In this document: positions 56,463-63,804 of the stretch, piece after piece
Position numbering within the stretch: the stretch's first letter is position 1
Layout: every line of letters starts with the position of its first letter
From: Stenotrophomonas pavanii
Lineage (GTDB): Bacteria > Pseudomonadota > Gammaproteobacteria > Xanthomonadales > Xanthomonadaceae
Direction: 5' to 3'
NCBI RefSeq assembly: GCF_900101175.1
Contig: NZ_FNFQ01000001.1
Span: forward strand, 310,001-374,000
DNA length: 64,000 bases
Notes under the pieces: generated by a model
What the model saw: only the letters and a program-made list of their open reading frames with translations
Databases searched by the model: none
Told to the model about the DNA's origin: nothing
Made by a program: the position numbers and the translations under genes

Positions 56463-57124
56463 CTGCGCAGATGGTTGGGGCGCTTCGGTGGGCCGGGCGG
56501 GCGGCGCTTGAACGGCGGCTGCCCGCGCCAGTAGCGGATCAGCAACCAGCCGAACAGCATGCCGCCCAGGTGCGCGAAGTGGGCCACGCCCGGCTGCCAG
56601 CCGGTCATGCCCAGCACCAGTTCGCCCACGCCAAACAGGATCACGAAGGTGCGCGCCTTCATCGGGATCGGCGGGAACAGCAGCATCACCCGCTGGTTCG
56701 GGAACAGCATGCCGTAAGCCAGCAGCAGGCCGAACACGCCGCCGGAAGCGCCCAGCACCGTGGCAGGGTTTTCCAGCAGCGTACCCACCAGCAGCTGGCA
56801 GACACCGGCACCGGCCACGCAGACCAGGTAGTACAGCAGGAAGCGCTTCTCGCCCCAGGTCTGCTCCAGCGGCGCGCCGAACATGAAGACCGCCAGCATG
56901 TTGAAGAACAGGTGGCCGAAGCTGCCATGCAGGAAGCCATAGGTCAGCAGCTGCCACGGCTGGAAGTTGCCGCCGGGGGAGAACGCGTCGAAGCCCTGCT
57001 GCAGCGGTTGCAGCATGAACGGCTCGAAGGTCTGCATGCCGAGCAGGAACGGCTGCTGCAGCAGGAACAGGATCGCGTTGGCGATCAGCAGGGCCTTGGT
57101 GACGGTTGGCAGTCGCGGGAACAT
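56453..57124 (-). CDS. Rhomboid-family intramembrane serine protease
   Basis: This 223-residue inner-membrane protein has about six transmembrane helices. The catalytic serine lies in VLGASGGVFGLLLAYG (GASGG, about residue 126) and the catalytic histidine in GVAHFAHLGGMLFGWLL. HGSFGHLFFNMLAVFMFGAP is the conserved HxxxxHxxxNM-like loop/TM2 motif. Rhomboids cleave membrane-protein segments; the target is unknown. The start MFPRLPTVTKALLIANA fits the family; longer upstream frames are rejected. Confidence 0.93.
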   Translation of the reverse strand: MFPRLPTVTKALLIANAILFLLQQPFLLGMQTFEPFMLQPLQQGFDAFSPGGNFQPWQLLTYGFLHGSFGHLFFNMLAVFMFGAPLEQTWGEKRFLLYYLVCVAGAGVCQLLVGTLLENPATVLGASGGVFGLLLAYGMLFPNQRVMLLFPPIPMKARTFVILFGVGELVLGMTGWQPGVAHFAHLGGMLFGWLLIRYWRGQPPFKRRPPGPPKRPNHLRSVK

Positions 57125-57217
57125 GGGAGCACCGGCATGGAACGGCCTCCATCATAGCCGCAGCACCGTGTGATGTTGGCGCGCCCCCGGAATGCCCTGT
57201 TCAGTCGCCAGCGATGC

Positions 57218-57556
57218 TCAGCCAGGCCCCCACACAGCAGCATCCAGCGCCGCCGCCGGATCGGCTGCTGGCATCCGCACGCGGCCGTTTTCCACCTGCA
57301 CGCCCTCGGCACGCAAGCGCTGCGACTGCTCGCGCCAGCCGGCCGACCCTTCCGCCAGGGCGATGCGCCCATCCGAGCGCAGCACACGGTGCCAGGGCAG
57401 GTCGGGATCGTCGTTCTGGCCCAGGATGCGCGCGGTCAGGCGCGCACGCCCGGGCAGGCCAGCGCGCATCGCGACCTGGCCATAGCCCATCACCTGCCCC
57501 GCCGGGATCGCGCGGATCACCGCCAGGATGCGCGCACGCGCCTGCTCCGGGGTCAG
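57218..57556 (-). CDS. MGMT-family alkyltransferase-like (ATL) protein
   Basis: ATL proteins bind alkylguanine lesions and flag them for nucleotide excision repair without repairing them. The active-site motif PCHRV of methyltransferases is here PWHRVLRSDGRIAL, with tryptophan for cysteine, so it cannot accept alkyl groups. IPAGQVMGYGQVAMRAGLPG is the helix-turn-helix DNA-binding part. The start is a problem: no ATG, GTG or TTG lies close upstream in frame; the CTG at 57554-57556 overlapping the transporter's TGA stop gives a normal 112 residues. An upstream ATG would overlap the transporter gene by about 100 bp. Confidence 0.8.
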   Translation of the reverse strand: MTPEQARARILAVIRAIPAGQVMGYGQVAMRAGLPGRARLTARILGQNDDPDLPWHRVLRSDGRIALAEGSAGWREQSQRLRAEGVQVENGRVRMPAADPAAALDAAVWGPG

Positions 57557-58473
57557 CGCCGCAGCCGGGTCACCAGCAGCACGCCGATCAGCACCAGCAC
57601 GGTGCCGGCGATCTGCGCCGGCCCCATCGGTTCGTCGAGCAGCCATAGGCTCATCACGATGGTGGAAACAGGGCCCAGCATACCGACCTGTGCGGCCAGC
57701 GACGAACCCACGCGCTGCACCGCCAGCATGATCGCCAGCACCGGCAGCACCGTGCACACCGTGGCGTTGACCAGCGACAGCCACTGTACCGGCGCCGGTG
57801 CCTGCCACAGCAACGGCAGCGGATGGGTCACTGCGAAATGCAGCAGCACCAGCACGCTGGCCACGCAGCTGGCATAGGCGGTCAGCCGCACCGCACCGAT
57901 GCGCGCGACCACCTGCCCGCTGCCGAACAGGTACAGCGCATAGCTGAGCGCACTGCCCAGCACCAGCAGGCTGCCGACGATGATCTGGCCGCCCTCGCGC
58001 TGCAGGTCGTGCCCGAAGGCCAGCAGCACGCCGAGGTAACTCAGCACCAGCGCACCGATCTGCCAGCGGCCCGGCCGCTGGCGCGCCAGCAGCACGTTGA
58101 TCAGCAGCACCAGGGTCGGGTTCAAGTACAGGATCAGCCGCTCCAGGGTCACGCTGATGTACTGCAGGCCCTGGAAGTCGAGCAGGCTGGACAGGTAGTA
58201 GCCGGTAAAGCCCAGCCACAGCACGCGGGCGCGATCAGCCCAGGACAGCGGCTCGGCCCGGCGCGCGGCCCACAGGGCCATCAGCACGAACAGCGGCAGC
58301 GCCATCAGCATGCGCAGCGCGAGCAGCGTGGTGGCATCGACGCCATGGCGCAGGCCGAGCTTGACGATGATCGCCTTGCCCGACGCGGCAATGGCGCCGA
58401 TCGCGGCGAGGCCGATGCCGCCCAGCGCAATGCGCGGGGAAGCAGTGGCGATGCGGGAAGCGGGAGTGGACAT
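57553..58473 (-). CDS. EamA-family (DMT) transporter
   Basis: This 306-residue inner-membrane protein with about ten helices is made of two EamA halves. Typical parts are GGIGLAAIGAIAASGKAIIV, LLSSLLDFQGLQYISVTLER-type sequence near residue 95, and the ending GTVLVLIGVLLVTRL. It probably exports metabolites or amino acids; the substrate is unknown. It follows gor by about 100 bp and overlaps the ATL gene (CTGA). Confidence 0.88.
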   Translation of the reverse strand: MSTPASRIATASPRIALGGIGLAAIGAIAASGKAIIVKLGLRHGVDATTLLALRMLMALPLFVLMALWAARRAEPLSWADRARVLWLGFTGYYLSSLLDFQGLQYISVTLERLILYLNPTLVLLINVLLARQRPGRWQIGALVLSYLGVLLAFGHDLQREGGQIIVGSLLVLGSALSYALYLFGSGQVVARIGAVRLTAYASCVASVLVLLHFAVTHPLPLLWQAPAPVQWLSLVNATVCTVLPVLAIMLAVQRVGSSLAAQVGMLGPVSTIVMSLWLLDEPMGPAQIAGTVLVLIGVLLVTRLRR

Positions 58474-58573
58474 CAGGACGACGGCGGGCCGCGCAGGGCG
58501 GCCCGGTAAGGCGTGGGGACGCCCATTGTCGCATGGGGGCGCCCGCTGCCCTGTAGAGCCACAACGGCCCGGC

Positions 58574-59932
58574 TCAGCGCATCAGCACCACTTCCTCGGC
58601 CGAGGTCGGGTGGATCGCCACGGTGTCGTCGAACTGGGCCTTGGTCGCGCCCATCTTCACCGCCACGGCAAAGCCCTGCAGGATCTCGTCGGCCGCTTCG
58701 CCCAGCAGGTGGATGCCCACCACGCGTTCTTCCGGGCCGGCACAGACCATCTTGAACAGGCTGCGCTGGGTGCCGTTGGCCAGCGCCTGCAGCATCGGGC
58801 GGAAGCGGCTGTGGTAGACGCTCACCTGGTCGAAACGCCGGCGCGCTTCTTCCTCGCTCATGCCCACCGCGCCCAGCGGCGGATGCGAGAACACCACGCT
58901 GGCCACGTTCTCGTAATCCATCTTCGACTGCGGGCGGCCCCCGAACAGCCGGTCCATCAACCGCCGCGACGCGGCCACCGCCACCGGGGTCAGGCCGACC
59001 TTGCCGGCGATGTCGCCGACCGCGTGCACGCTCGGCACACCGGTCGTCTGCCACTCGTCCACCTGCACCTGCTCATGCTCGCCAATGCCGATGCCGAGCG
59101 CTTCCAGACCCAGGCCCCGGCTGTTGCCGCGGCGGCCGGCAGCGAAGAACACCGCATCGAACACACTGTCCATCGGGCCGTCATGGCCGAACGCACGCAC
59201 GCGCTCGCCATCGCGCTGCAGTTCGCGCAGGCGATAGCCGAAGTGGATCCGCACGCCCTGCTGTTTCAGGTTCTCGGCCAGCTGATCGGTCAGCTCGTAA
59301 TCGAAGCGCTCCAGCAGGCGCTGCCCCCGTACCAGCAGGCTTACCCGGCTGCCCAGTGCCTGCAGCAGCCCGGCCAGTTCCACCGCGATGTAACCGCCAC
59401 CGATGATCGCGACCTCGGCCGGTGCCGCGCGCAGATCGAAGAAATCATCGGAGACCAGGCCCAGTTCCGCGCCGGGAATCTCCGGGCGCAGCGGGTGCGC
59501 GCCGGTGGCGATCAGGATGTGCTCGGCGCTGTAGCGCACGCCGTCGCTGCAGGCCACGGTATGCGCGTCGAGCAGATGGCCGCGCGCCGGAATCCGTACC
59601 ACGCCGGTTTCATCCAGGCGCTTGTGGTAGCTGGTGTGGATGTTGCTGATGTAGGCCTGCCGATGGATCACCAGTTCCTTCCACGACAGCGCCGGGCGTG
59701 CCTCGACATCGAAGCCCATCGCGTTGGCCAGGCCGATGCGCTCGTGCAGGTCGGCCGCCAGCCACATCGCCTTCTTCGGCACGCAGCCGACGTTGACGCA
59801 GGTGCCGCCCAGTTCACCCGGCTCCAGCAGCGCCACGCGCCGGCCATGCTGGGCCGCGCGGATCGCACCGGCCAGGCCGGCGGAGCCGCCGCCAAGGACG
59901 ATCAGGTCGTAATCATAGGGTGCAGTGCTCAT
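58574..59932 (-). CDS. gor: Glutathione-disulfide reductase
   Basis: Gor reduces glutathione disulfide with NADPH through FAD. The 452-residue product has the FAD loop LIVLGGGSAGLAGAIRAAQ, the redox disulfide GGTCVNVGCVPKK (about residue 45), the NADPH loop VAIIGGGYIAVELAGLLQAL with RGQRLLERFD (arginines that select NADPH), and the C-terminal catalytic HPTSAEE. The ATG at 59930-59932 (MSTAPYDYDLIVLGG) is used; the frame continues upstream as part of a broken gene (ALVIDPAPTDRAIP), so that extension is not native. Confidence 0.95.
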   Translation of the reverse strand: MSTAPYDYDLIVLGGGSAGLAGAIRAAQHGRRVALLEPGELGGTCVNVGCVPKKAMWLAADLHERIGLANAMGFDVEARPALSWKELVIHRQAYISNIHTSYHKRLDETGVVRIPARGHLLDAHTVACSDGVRYSAEHILIATGAHPLRPEIPGAELGLVSDDFFDLRAAPAEVAIIGGGYIAVELAGLLQALGSRVSLLVRGQRLLERFDYELTDQLAENLKQQGVRIHFGYRLRELQRDGERVRAFGHDGPMDSVFDAVFFAAGRRGNSRGLGLEALGIGIGEHEQVQVDEWQTTGVPSVHAVGDIAGKVGLTPVAVAASRRLMDRLFGGRPQSKMDYENVASVVFSHPPLGAVGMSEEEARRRFDQVSVYHSRFRPMLQALANGTQRSLFKMVCAGPEERVVGIHLLGEAADEILQGFAVAVKMGATKAQFDDTVAIHPTSAEEVVLMR

Positions 59933-59936
59933 CGGA

Positions 59937-60111
59937 ATCGCTCGGTCGGTAGGGGCAGGATCGATCACCAGCGCGCGGCCGCAGGACGTGATCGGCGATC
60001 CGCTGGCCGCCACCGGTGCTCATGCTGATGCCGAGCATGCCATGCCCCGCCGCAAGCCAGGCGTGAGGACGCACGGGGCCGCGACCGATCAGCACAGCGC
60101 ATGCGCGCCCA
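59937..60111 (-). pseudogene. C-terminal remnant of a D-amino-acid dehydrogenase-like FAD oxidoreductase
   Basis: Just upstream of gor on the same strand, one frame reads LIGRGPVRPHAWLAAGHGML followed by GISMSTGGGQRIADHVL (about 60085-59983), and a second frame reads GRALVIDPAPTDRAIP (about 59980-59935). Together they match the usual end of DadA-like FAD oxidoreductases (AxGHGxxGxSxSxGxGxxxADxxxGRxxxIDPAPF). The frame changes once between them, at about 59980, and the rest of the enzyme is absent, replaced by the DUF418 gene. It is therefore a truncated, frameshifted remnant. Confidence 0.65.
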
Positions 60112-60115
60112 TCGC

Positions 60116-61360
60116 TCAGCCCTGCTCCGCCCTTCGCCGCATCGGTGGCCACTGCCGGTAGGTCATCGCACGCCACAGCCATTCCATCGGACCAAAGCGG
60201 AAGCGCGCCAGCCACGCGTGCGAAACAGCCACCTGCGCTGCGAACACCAGCAACGCGAACAGCAACTGCACGCTGCGCGGCATCCGCTCGAACCCGCCCA
60301 GGCCATAGTGGTAGAACAGCCAGGTACACAGCAACGACTGGGCCAGGTAGTGGGTCAATGCCATGCGCCCGACCGGCGCCAGCCATCCCAGCCGCGCGCG
60401 CCAATGCACGATCCACGCCAGGTAACCCAGGCACATCGGCAGCCCGCCGATCGTCACCAGTGCCATCGCTGCGGTCACCGGCAGGTCGTAGGCGCCCGGT
60501 GCCAGATACGGCTTCCAGGCAACGCCGAGCAGCGTGACCGCCAGGCCCAGCGGCAGAGCCACCCAACGCAGCAGCGCGTACAGCCGTGGGAAGCGCTCGG
60601 GTGATGCCAGTGCGCCGCTGGCGGTGAACCAGCTGCCGATCAGGAACATGCCCAGCACTTCCGGACCGGTGATCAGCAACGCGCCCATCGACGATCCGAA
60701 CTCGTGCAGGCGCTGCGCGGTGGCCTGCATCCAGCTGCCGTGGCCGTAGACCAGGCGCTGCTGCGCGATGGCCTGCTGTGCTTCGGCGAGCATCTTCTGC
60801 ACATCCTCCGCCGAAGCCATCGACACCATCGCGCCCACCAGCAGCATCATCGCCACGCCGCCCAGGTAGACCGTCACGCCCATCCACGGCAGCCAGCTGC
60901 GCGGCGCCTCGCGGCAGGCCAGCAGCGGCAACGAGACCAAGGCGTACATCACCAGGATGTCGCCGGACCAGACCAGCAGCGCGTGGCACAGGCCGATCAG
61001 CAGCAGGCCAGCGCTGCGGCGCAGGTAGAACGGCGTGAACGCGCGCCCGGCCACCTCGGCGCGCTGCGCCATCACTGCGAAGCCGGCGCCGAACAGCAGC
61101 GAGAACAGGGTGAAGAACTTGCCCTGTACGAACACGTAGACCAACGCATCGGCCCAGGAGTCGATGCCCTGCCAGTGCGTGTCGATGCCGGTGAAGGCCA
61201 GGTCCAGCGGGCCGCTGAAGGCCTCGATGTTCATCAGCAGGATGCCCAGCAGTGCCGCGCCGCGCAGTACGTCCAGCACCGCGATGCGTTCGCCGGAGGC
61301 CATCGGCTGCAGGGAAGGAGAAACAGCGTTCACGGGGCGTCCGTCGGGCAGGTCCACCAT
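60116..61360 (-). CDS. DUF418-family membrane protein
   Basis: This polytopic membrane protein (414 residues if started at ATG 61358-61360; a GTG at 61333 is an alternative) begins with the DUF418/DUF1624-like motif RIAVLDVLRGAALLGILLMN. About ten helices follow; VGRMALTHYLAQSLLCTWLF and LAWIVHWRARLGWLAPVGRM are the DUF418 C-terminal motifs. The fold resembles acyltransferase-3 proteins. Function is unknown. It lies between slyD and the DadA-like remnant. Confidence 0.85.
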   Translation of the reverse strand: MVDLPDGRPVNAVSPSLQPMASGERIAVLDVLRGAALLGILLMNIEAFSGPLDLAFTGIDTHWQGIDSWADALVYVFVQGKFFTLFSLLFGAGFAVMAQRAEVAGRAFTPFYLRRSAGLLLIGLCHALLVWSGDILVMYALVSLPLLACREAPRSWLPWMGVTVYLGGVAMMLLVGAMVSMASAEDVQKMLAEAQQAIAQQRLVYGHGSWMQATAQRLHEFGSSMGALLITGPEVLGMFLIGSWFTASGALASPERFPRLYALLRWVALPLGLAVTLLGVAWKPYLAPGAYDLPVTAAMALVTIGGLPMCLGYLAWIVHWRARLGWLAPVGRMALTHYLAQSLLCTWLFYHYGLGGFERMPRSVQLLFALLVFAAQVAVSHAWLARFRFGPMEWLWRAMTYRQWPPMRRRAEQG

Positions 61361-61412
61361 TATGCCGCCGGCCCGCGCGGCATGGACGCCCGCGTCGTGG
61401 CCCGGAAACACA

Positions 61413-61434
61413 ACGGCCCGCCGAAGCGGGCCGT
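61413..61434 (-). terminator. Rho-independent-type hairpin behind slyD
   Basis: ACGGCCCGC-TTCG-GCGGGCCGT (9-bp perfect stem), followed on the minus strand by TGTGTTTCC. It lies 26 bp after the slyD stop. Confidence 0.8.
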
Positions 61435-61459
61435 CGCTGCCATCACGATCGCGCTGCGA

Positions 61460-61942
61460 TCAGTGCTGGTGACCACCGTCGCCATGGACGTGGCCGTGGT
61501 CCAGCTCTTCCTTGCCGGCTTCGCGCACGTCGACGATTTCGACGTCGAAGTGCAGGTCCTTGCCGGCCATCGGGTGGTTCAGGTCGACGTCGACGACGCT
61601 CATGCCGACCTTCTGCACGGTCACCGCACGCGGGCCGAAGTTGGTCTGCAGCACCACCTGCTGGCCCGGAGCCAGCTTGGTGTTGCCGAAGTGCTTCTTC
61701 GGCACGCGCTGGGACAGGCCCTCACGGCGCTCGCCGTAGGCGTCGGCCGCCTTGACGTCGACGTTGAACGTCGCGCCGGCTTCCTTGTCCATCATGGCGT
61801 TTTCCAGGCCCGGGATGATGTTGCCGTGGCCGATCAGGATCGCCAGCGGCTCGCCGCGGTCCTTGGACGATTCGATCGGCTCCTGGCCGACTTCGGAAAC
61901 GGTGTAGTGGAAGCGGACAACGCGGTCTTTTTCGATCTTCAT
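61460..61942 (-). CDS. slyD: FKBP-type peptidyl-prolyl isomerase SlyD
   Basis: SlyD is a cytosolic prolyl isomerase and chaperone that also binds nickel. The 160-residue product has the FKBP core FHYTVSEVGQEPIESSKDRG and GHGNIIPGLENAMM, the inserted-in-flap region (about residues 70-125: YGERREGLSQRVPKKHFG, VTVQKVGMSVVDVDLNHPMA), and a histidine-rich metal tail HGHVHGDGGHQH. The ATG at 61940-61942 is chosen. The tail is shorter than in E. coli but still His-rich. Confidence 0.95.
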   Translation of the reverse strand: MKIEKDRVVRFHYTVSEVGQEPIESSKDRGEPLAILIGHGNIIPGLENAMMDKEAGATFNVDVKAADAYGERREGLSQRVPKKHFGNTKLAPGQQVVLQTNFGPRAVTVQKVGMSVVDVDLNHPMAGKDLHFDVEIVDVREAGKEELDHGHVHGDGGHQH

Positions 61943-62053
61943 GCGCAACTCTGTCTGGATCTGCCGGAGGCAGGCGGGTTGGGGCGGGTTGTCGCCCGAC
62001 GGGGACGCCGCCATCATGACGGCCAATCCAAGGTGGCGCATTATCCGGAGATC

Positions 62054-62593
62054 ATGCACATCACGCCAGTTTCGTCCGGCCCGCGCCGGTTCCTTGCCCC
62101 GGCCCTGCTGCTGGCCCTGCCCCTGCTGATGACCGCCTGCGGCGGCGGCAAGGCCACCCGTCCGGCCCCGCCGCCGCCGACGGCGAACTGGCCAAAGACC
62201 GTGCCGGACAACCCCGAGGCCGCCAACTCGGTGCTGATGCGCGCCATCAGCCTGGTCGGCACGCCCTACCGCTATGGCGGCAATACCCCGGACTCGGGCT
62301 TCGACTGCAGCGGCCTGGTCGCCTATGTCTACCGCGAGATGCTGGACCTGCGGCTGCCGCGCACCTCGCGCGACCTCGCTGCGGTACAGGGCCCGAAGAT
62401 CGATCCGCAGCGCCTGGCCACCGGCGACCTGGTGTTCTTCGGCAGCCGCGGCAGCGTCACCCACGTCGGCATCTATGTAGGTGAAGGACGCTTCGTGCAC
62501 GCGCCGAGCACCGGCGGCACGGTGCGCCTGGACTCGCTCAGTGGTCCTTACTGGAAGGACCACTACACAGGGGCGAAACGCGTCCTTCGCTAA
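62054..62593 (+). CDS. NlpC/P60-family cell-wall hydrolase, lipoprotein (first of pair)
   Basis: This 179-residue lipoprotein has a signal ending in the lipobox LLMTAC. The NlpC/P60 domain shows the catalytic cysteine in SGFDCSGLVAYVYREML, the histidine in THVGIYVGEGRFVHAP, and a further histidine in the same segment. Such enzymes cleave D-gamma-glutamyl-meso-DAP or related bonds in peptidoglycan peptides. GGAG lies 8 nt upstream of the ATG at 62054; a very long open upstream frame is an artefact. It is followed by a related gene. Confidence 0.9.
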   Translation: MHITPVSSGPRRFLAPALLLALPLLMTACGGGKATRPAPPPPTANWPKTVPDNPEAANSVLMRAISLVGTPYRYGGNTPDSGFDCSGLVAYVYREMLDLRLPRTSRDLAAVQGPKIDPQRLATGDLVFFGSRGSVTHVGIYVGEGRFVHAPSTGGTVRLDSLSGPYWKDHYTGAKRVLR

Positions 62594-62688
62594 AATGAAC
62601 AGGCGATATGTTCAAAACTGTGACGAGAATCACCATGCAACTAACGAATTACTAACGGAATTTTTAACTTATCCGCGCTTTTACAGGG

Positions 62689-62713
62689 CATGATGCCCCA
62701 TCGTTTTTTTCCT
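62689..62713 (+). terminator. Terminator between the two NlpC/P60 genes
   Basis: GGGCA-TGA-TGCCC (5-bp stem) followed by CATCG and TTTTTTT, about 95 bp after the first gene's stop. It lies immediately upstream of the second gene and could also act as an attenuator. The 131-bp gap is AT-rich and likely carries the second gene's promoter. Confidence 0.6.
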
Positions 62714-62724
62714 GTGACCGACGC

Positions 62725-63498
62725 GTGACGACTGACGACCTGAAAAGCGAAGGCCAGACTTCCGTATCTTCACGTGGTGCCCGCCCGCTGCTGCTTGGCC
62801 TGGCACTGTGCCTGACCAGCCTTCCGGCCTGGTCGCAGACGGTTCCGAACCGTTCCGATGCACCCGCGGCCCCGGTGGCCGAGAGCACCGCCCGACCGGC
62901 CGCCAAGGCCGAGGCTGCCGCTCCCCAGCGCAGCCGCGTCGATGCCGCCGCCAGCGCCACGCTGGCCGCGCTGCTGCCGCACCTGGCCGCCAACGACACC
63001 ATTCCGCTGATGGACCGCTCGGCCGTGGTGGCTGGTGACCTCAGCCGCCTGCTCGCCAATTACGACACCAGCAGCGCCGCCAATGGCAGCGTCGTCGGCA
63101 CCGCCGCGGACAACGGCAAGGTGCAGTCGCTGCTGCGCCGCGCGATGACCCTGCTGGGTACCCCCTACCGGTGGGGTGGCAGCAATCCGGACAGCGGCTT
63201 CGACTGCAGCGGCCTGGTCGGCTACGTGTTCCGCTCGGCCCTGGGCATCGAGCTGCCGCGTGTCTCGCGCGAGATGGCGCACGATGACAACGCCGAGCTG
63301 ATCAACGACCGCACCGCGCTGGCGGCCGGTGACCTGGTCTTCTTCGGCCGCAAGGGCCGCGTCGACCACGTCGGCATCTACGTCGGCGACGGCCGCTTCC
63401 TGCACGCACCGAGCTCGGGCAAGGACGTGCGCGTGGACACCCTGCTCAGTGGCTACTGGGGCAACAAGTTCATGCAGGCCCGCCGGGTCGACCTCTGA
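62725..63498 (+). CDS. NlpC/P60-family cell-wall hydrolase (second of pair)
   Basis: This exported enzyme of 257 residues starts at GTG 62725 and has a signal peptide (LLLGLALCLTSLPAWSQ), then an Ala/Pro-rich region, and the C-terminal NlpC/P60 domain: cysteine in SGFDCSGLVGYVFR, histidine in DHVGIYVGDGRFLHAP. It lacks the lipobox and so should be free in the periplasm. The catalytic domain is closely related to that of the preceding gene (TPYRWGGSNPDSGFDCSGLV), suggesting an old tandem duplication with different N-termini. Confidence 0.9.
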   Translation: MTTDDLKSEGQTSVSSRGARPLLLGLALCLTSLPAWSQTVPNRSDAPAAPVAESTARPAAKAEAAAPQRSRVDAAASATLAALLPHLAANDTIPLMDRSAVVAGDLSRLLANYDTSSAANGSVVGTAADNGKVQSLLRRAMTLLGTPYRWGGSNPDSGFDCSGLVGYVFRSALGIELPRVSREMAHDDNAELINDRTALAAGDLVFFGRKGRVDHVGIYVGDGRFLHAPSSGKDVRVDTLLSGYWGNKFMQARRVDL

Positions 63499-63536
63499 CC
63501 GGCTGGCGCCACGGCGCCGCCTGATACGCAAAGCAC

Positions 63537-63562
63537 AGCCGCTGCCCTGCAGCGGCTTTTTT
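63537..63562 (+). terminator. Rho-independent terminator of the second NlpC/P60 gene
   Basis: AGCCGCTG-CCCTG-CAGCGGCT stem (63537-63557) followed by TTTTT. Confidence 0.92.
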
Positions 63563-63588
63563 GTTGGGCCCGCGTAATGGTGGGTCGC

Positions 63589-63717
63589 TGCCGACCTGGG
63601 TCGGCACCGCCCTCATCCACGCATGGCGTGGATCTACTGACCTCTGGTGGGGGCTGACCTTTGGTGGGTGCCGACCTGGGTCGGCACCGTCTCCATCCAC
63701 GCATGGCGTGGATCTAC
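63589..63717. repeat. Tandem composite REPs (two 49-bp units, 80-bp period)
   Basis: Each unit has TGCCGACC-TG-GGTCGGCA followed at 9 bp by ATCCACGC-ATG-GCGTGGAT and CTAC (a GTAG head on the minus strand). Units are 63589-63637 and 63669-63717 and differ only within the short linker. The spacer between them is ordinary. The first palindrome shares its stem with the REP at 56.4 kb. Confidence 0.8.
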
Positions 63718-63764
63718 CAGGCCCGGCTTGACCGCCACCGCGCAAGCCATCTCCCAGACAAGAA

Positions 63765-63785
63765 GCCCGCCGGGTCAGGGCGGGC
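63765..63785 (-). terminator. Terminator of the partial symporter gene
   Basis: GCCCGCC and GGCGGGC (63765-63771, 63779-63785) form a 7-bp stem, followed on the minus strand by TTCTTGTCT. It lies about 20 bp after the stop at 63805. Confidence 0.75.
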
Positions 63786-63804
63786 CTTTCATCTCCACGC
63801 AACC

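Noticed and set aside
60704-62593. 629-codon plus-strand frame ending in the NlpC/P60 gene
   Set aside because: The upstream 450 codons are antisense to DUF418 and slyD; the real gene starts at ATG 62054 with SD and lipobox signal.
63589-63717. CRISPR-like repeat array
   Set aside because: Only two units, each an internal palindrome of REP type, with a non-unique spacer and no cas genes.
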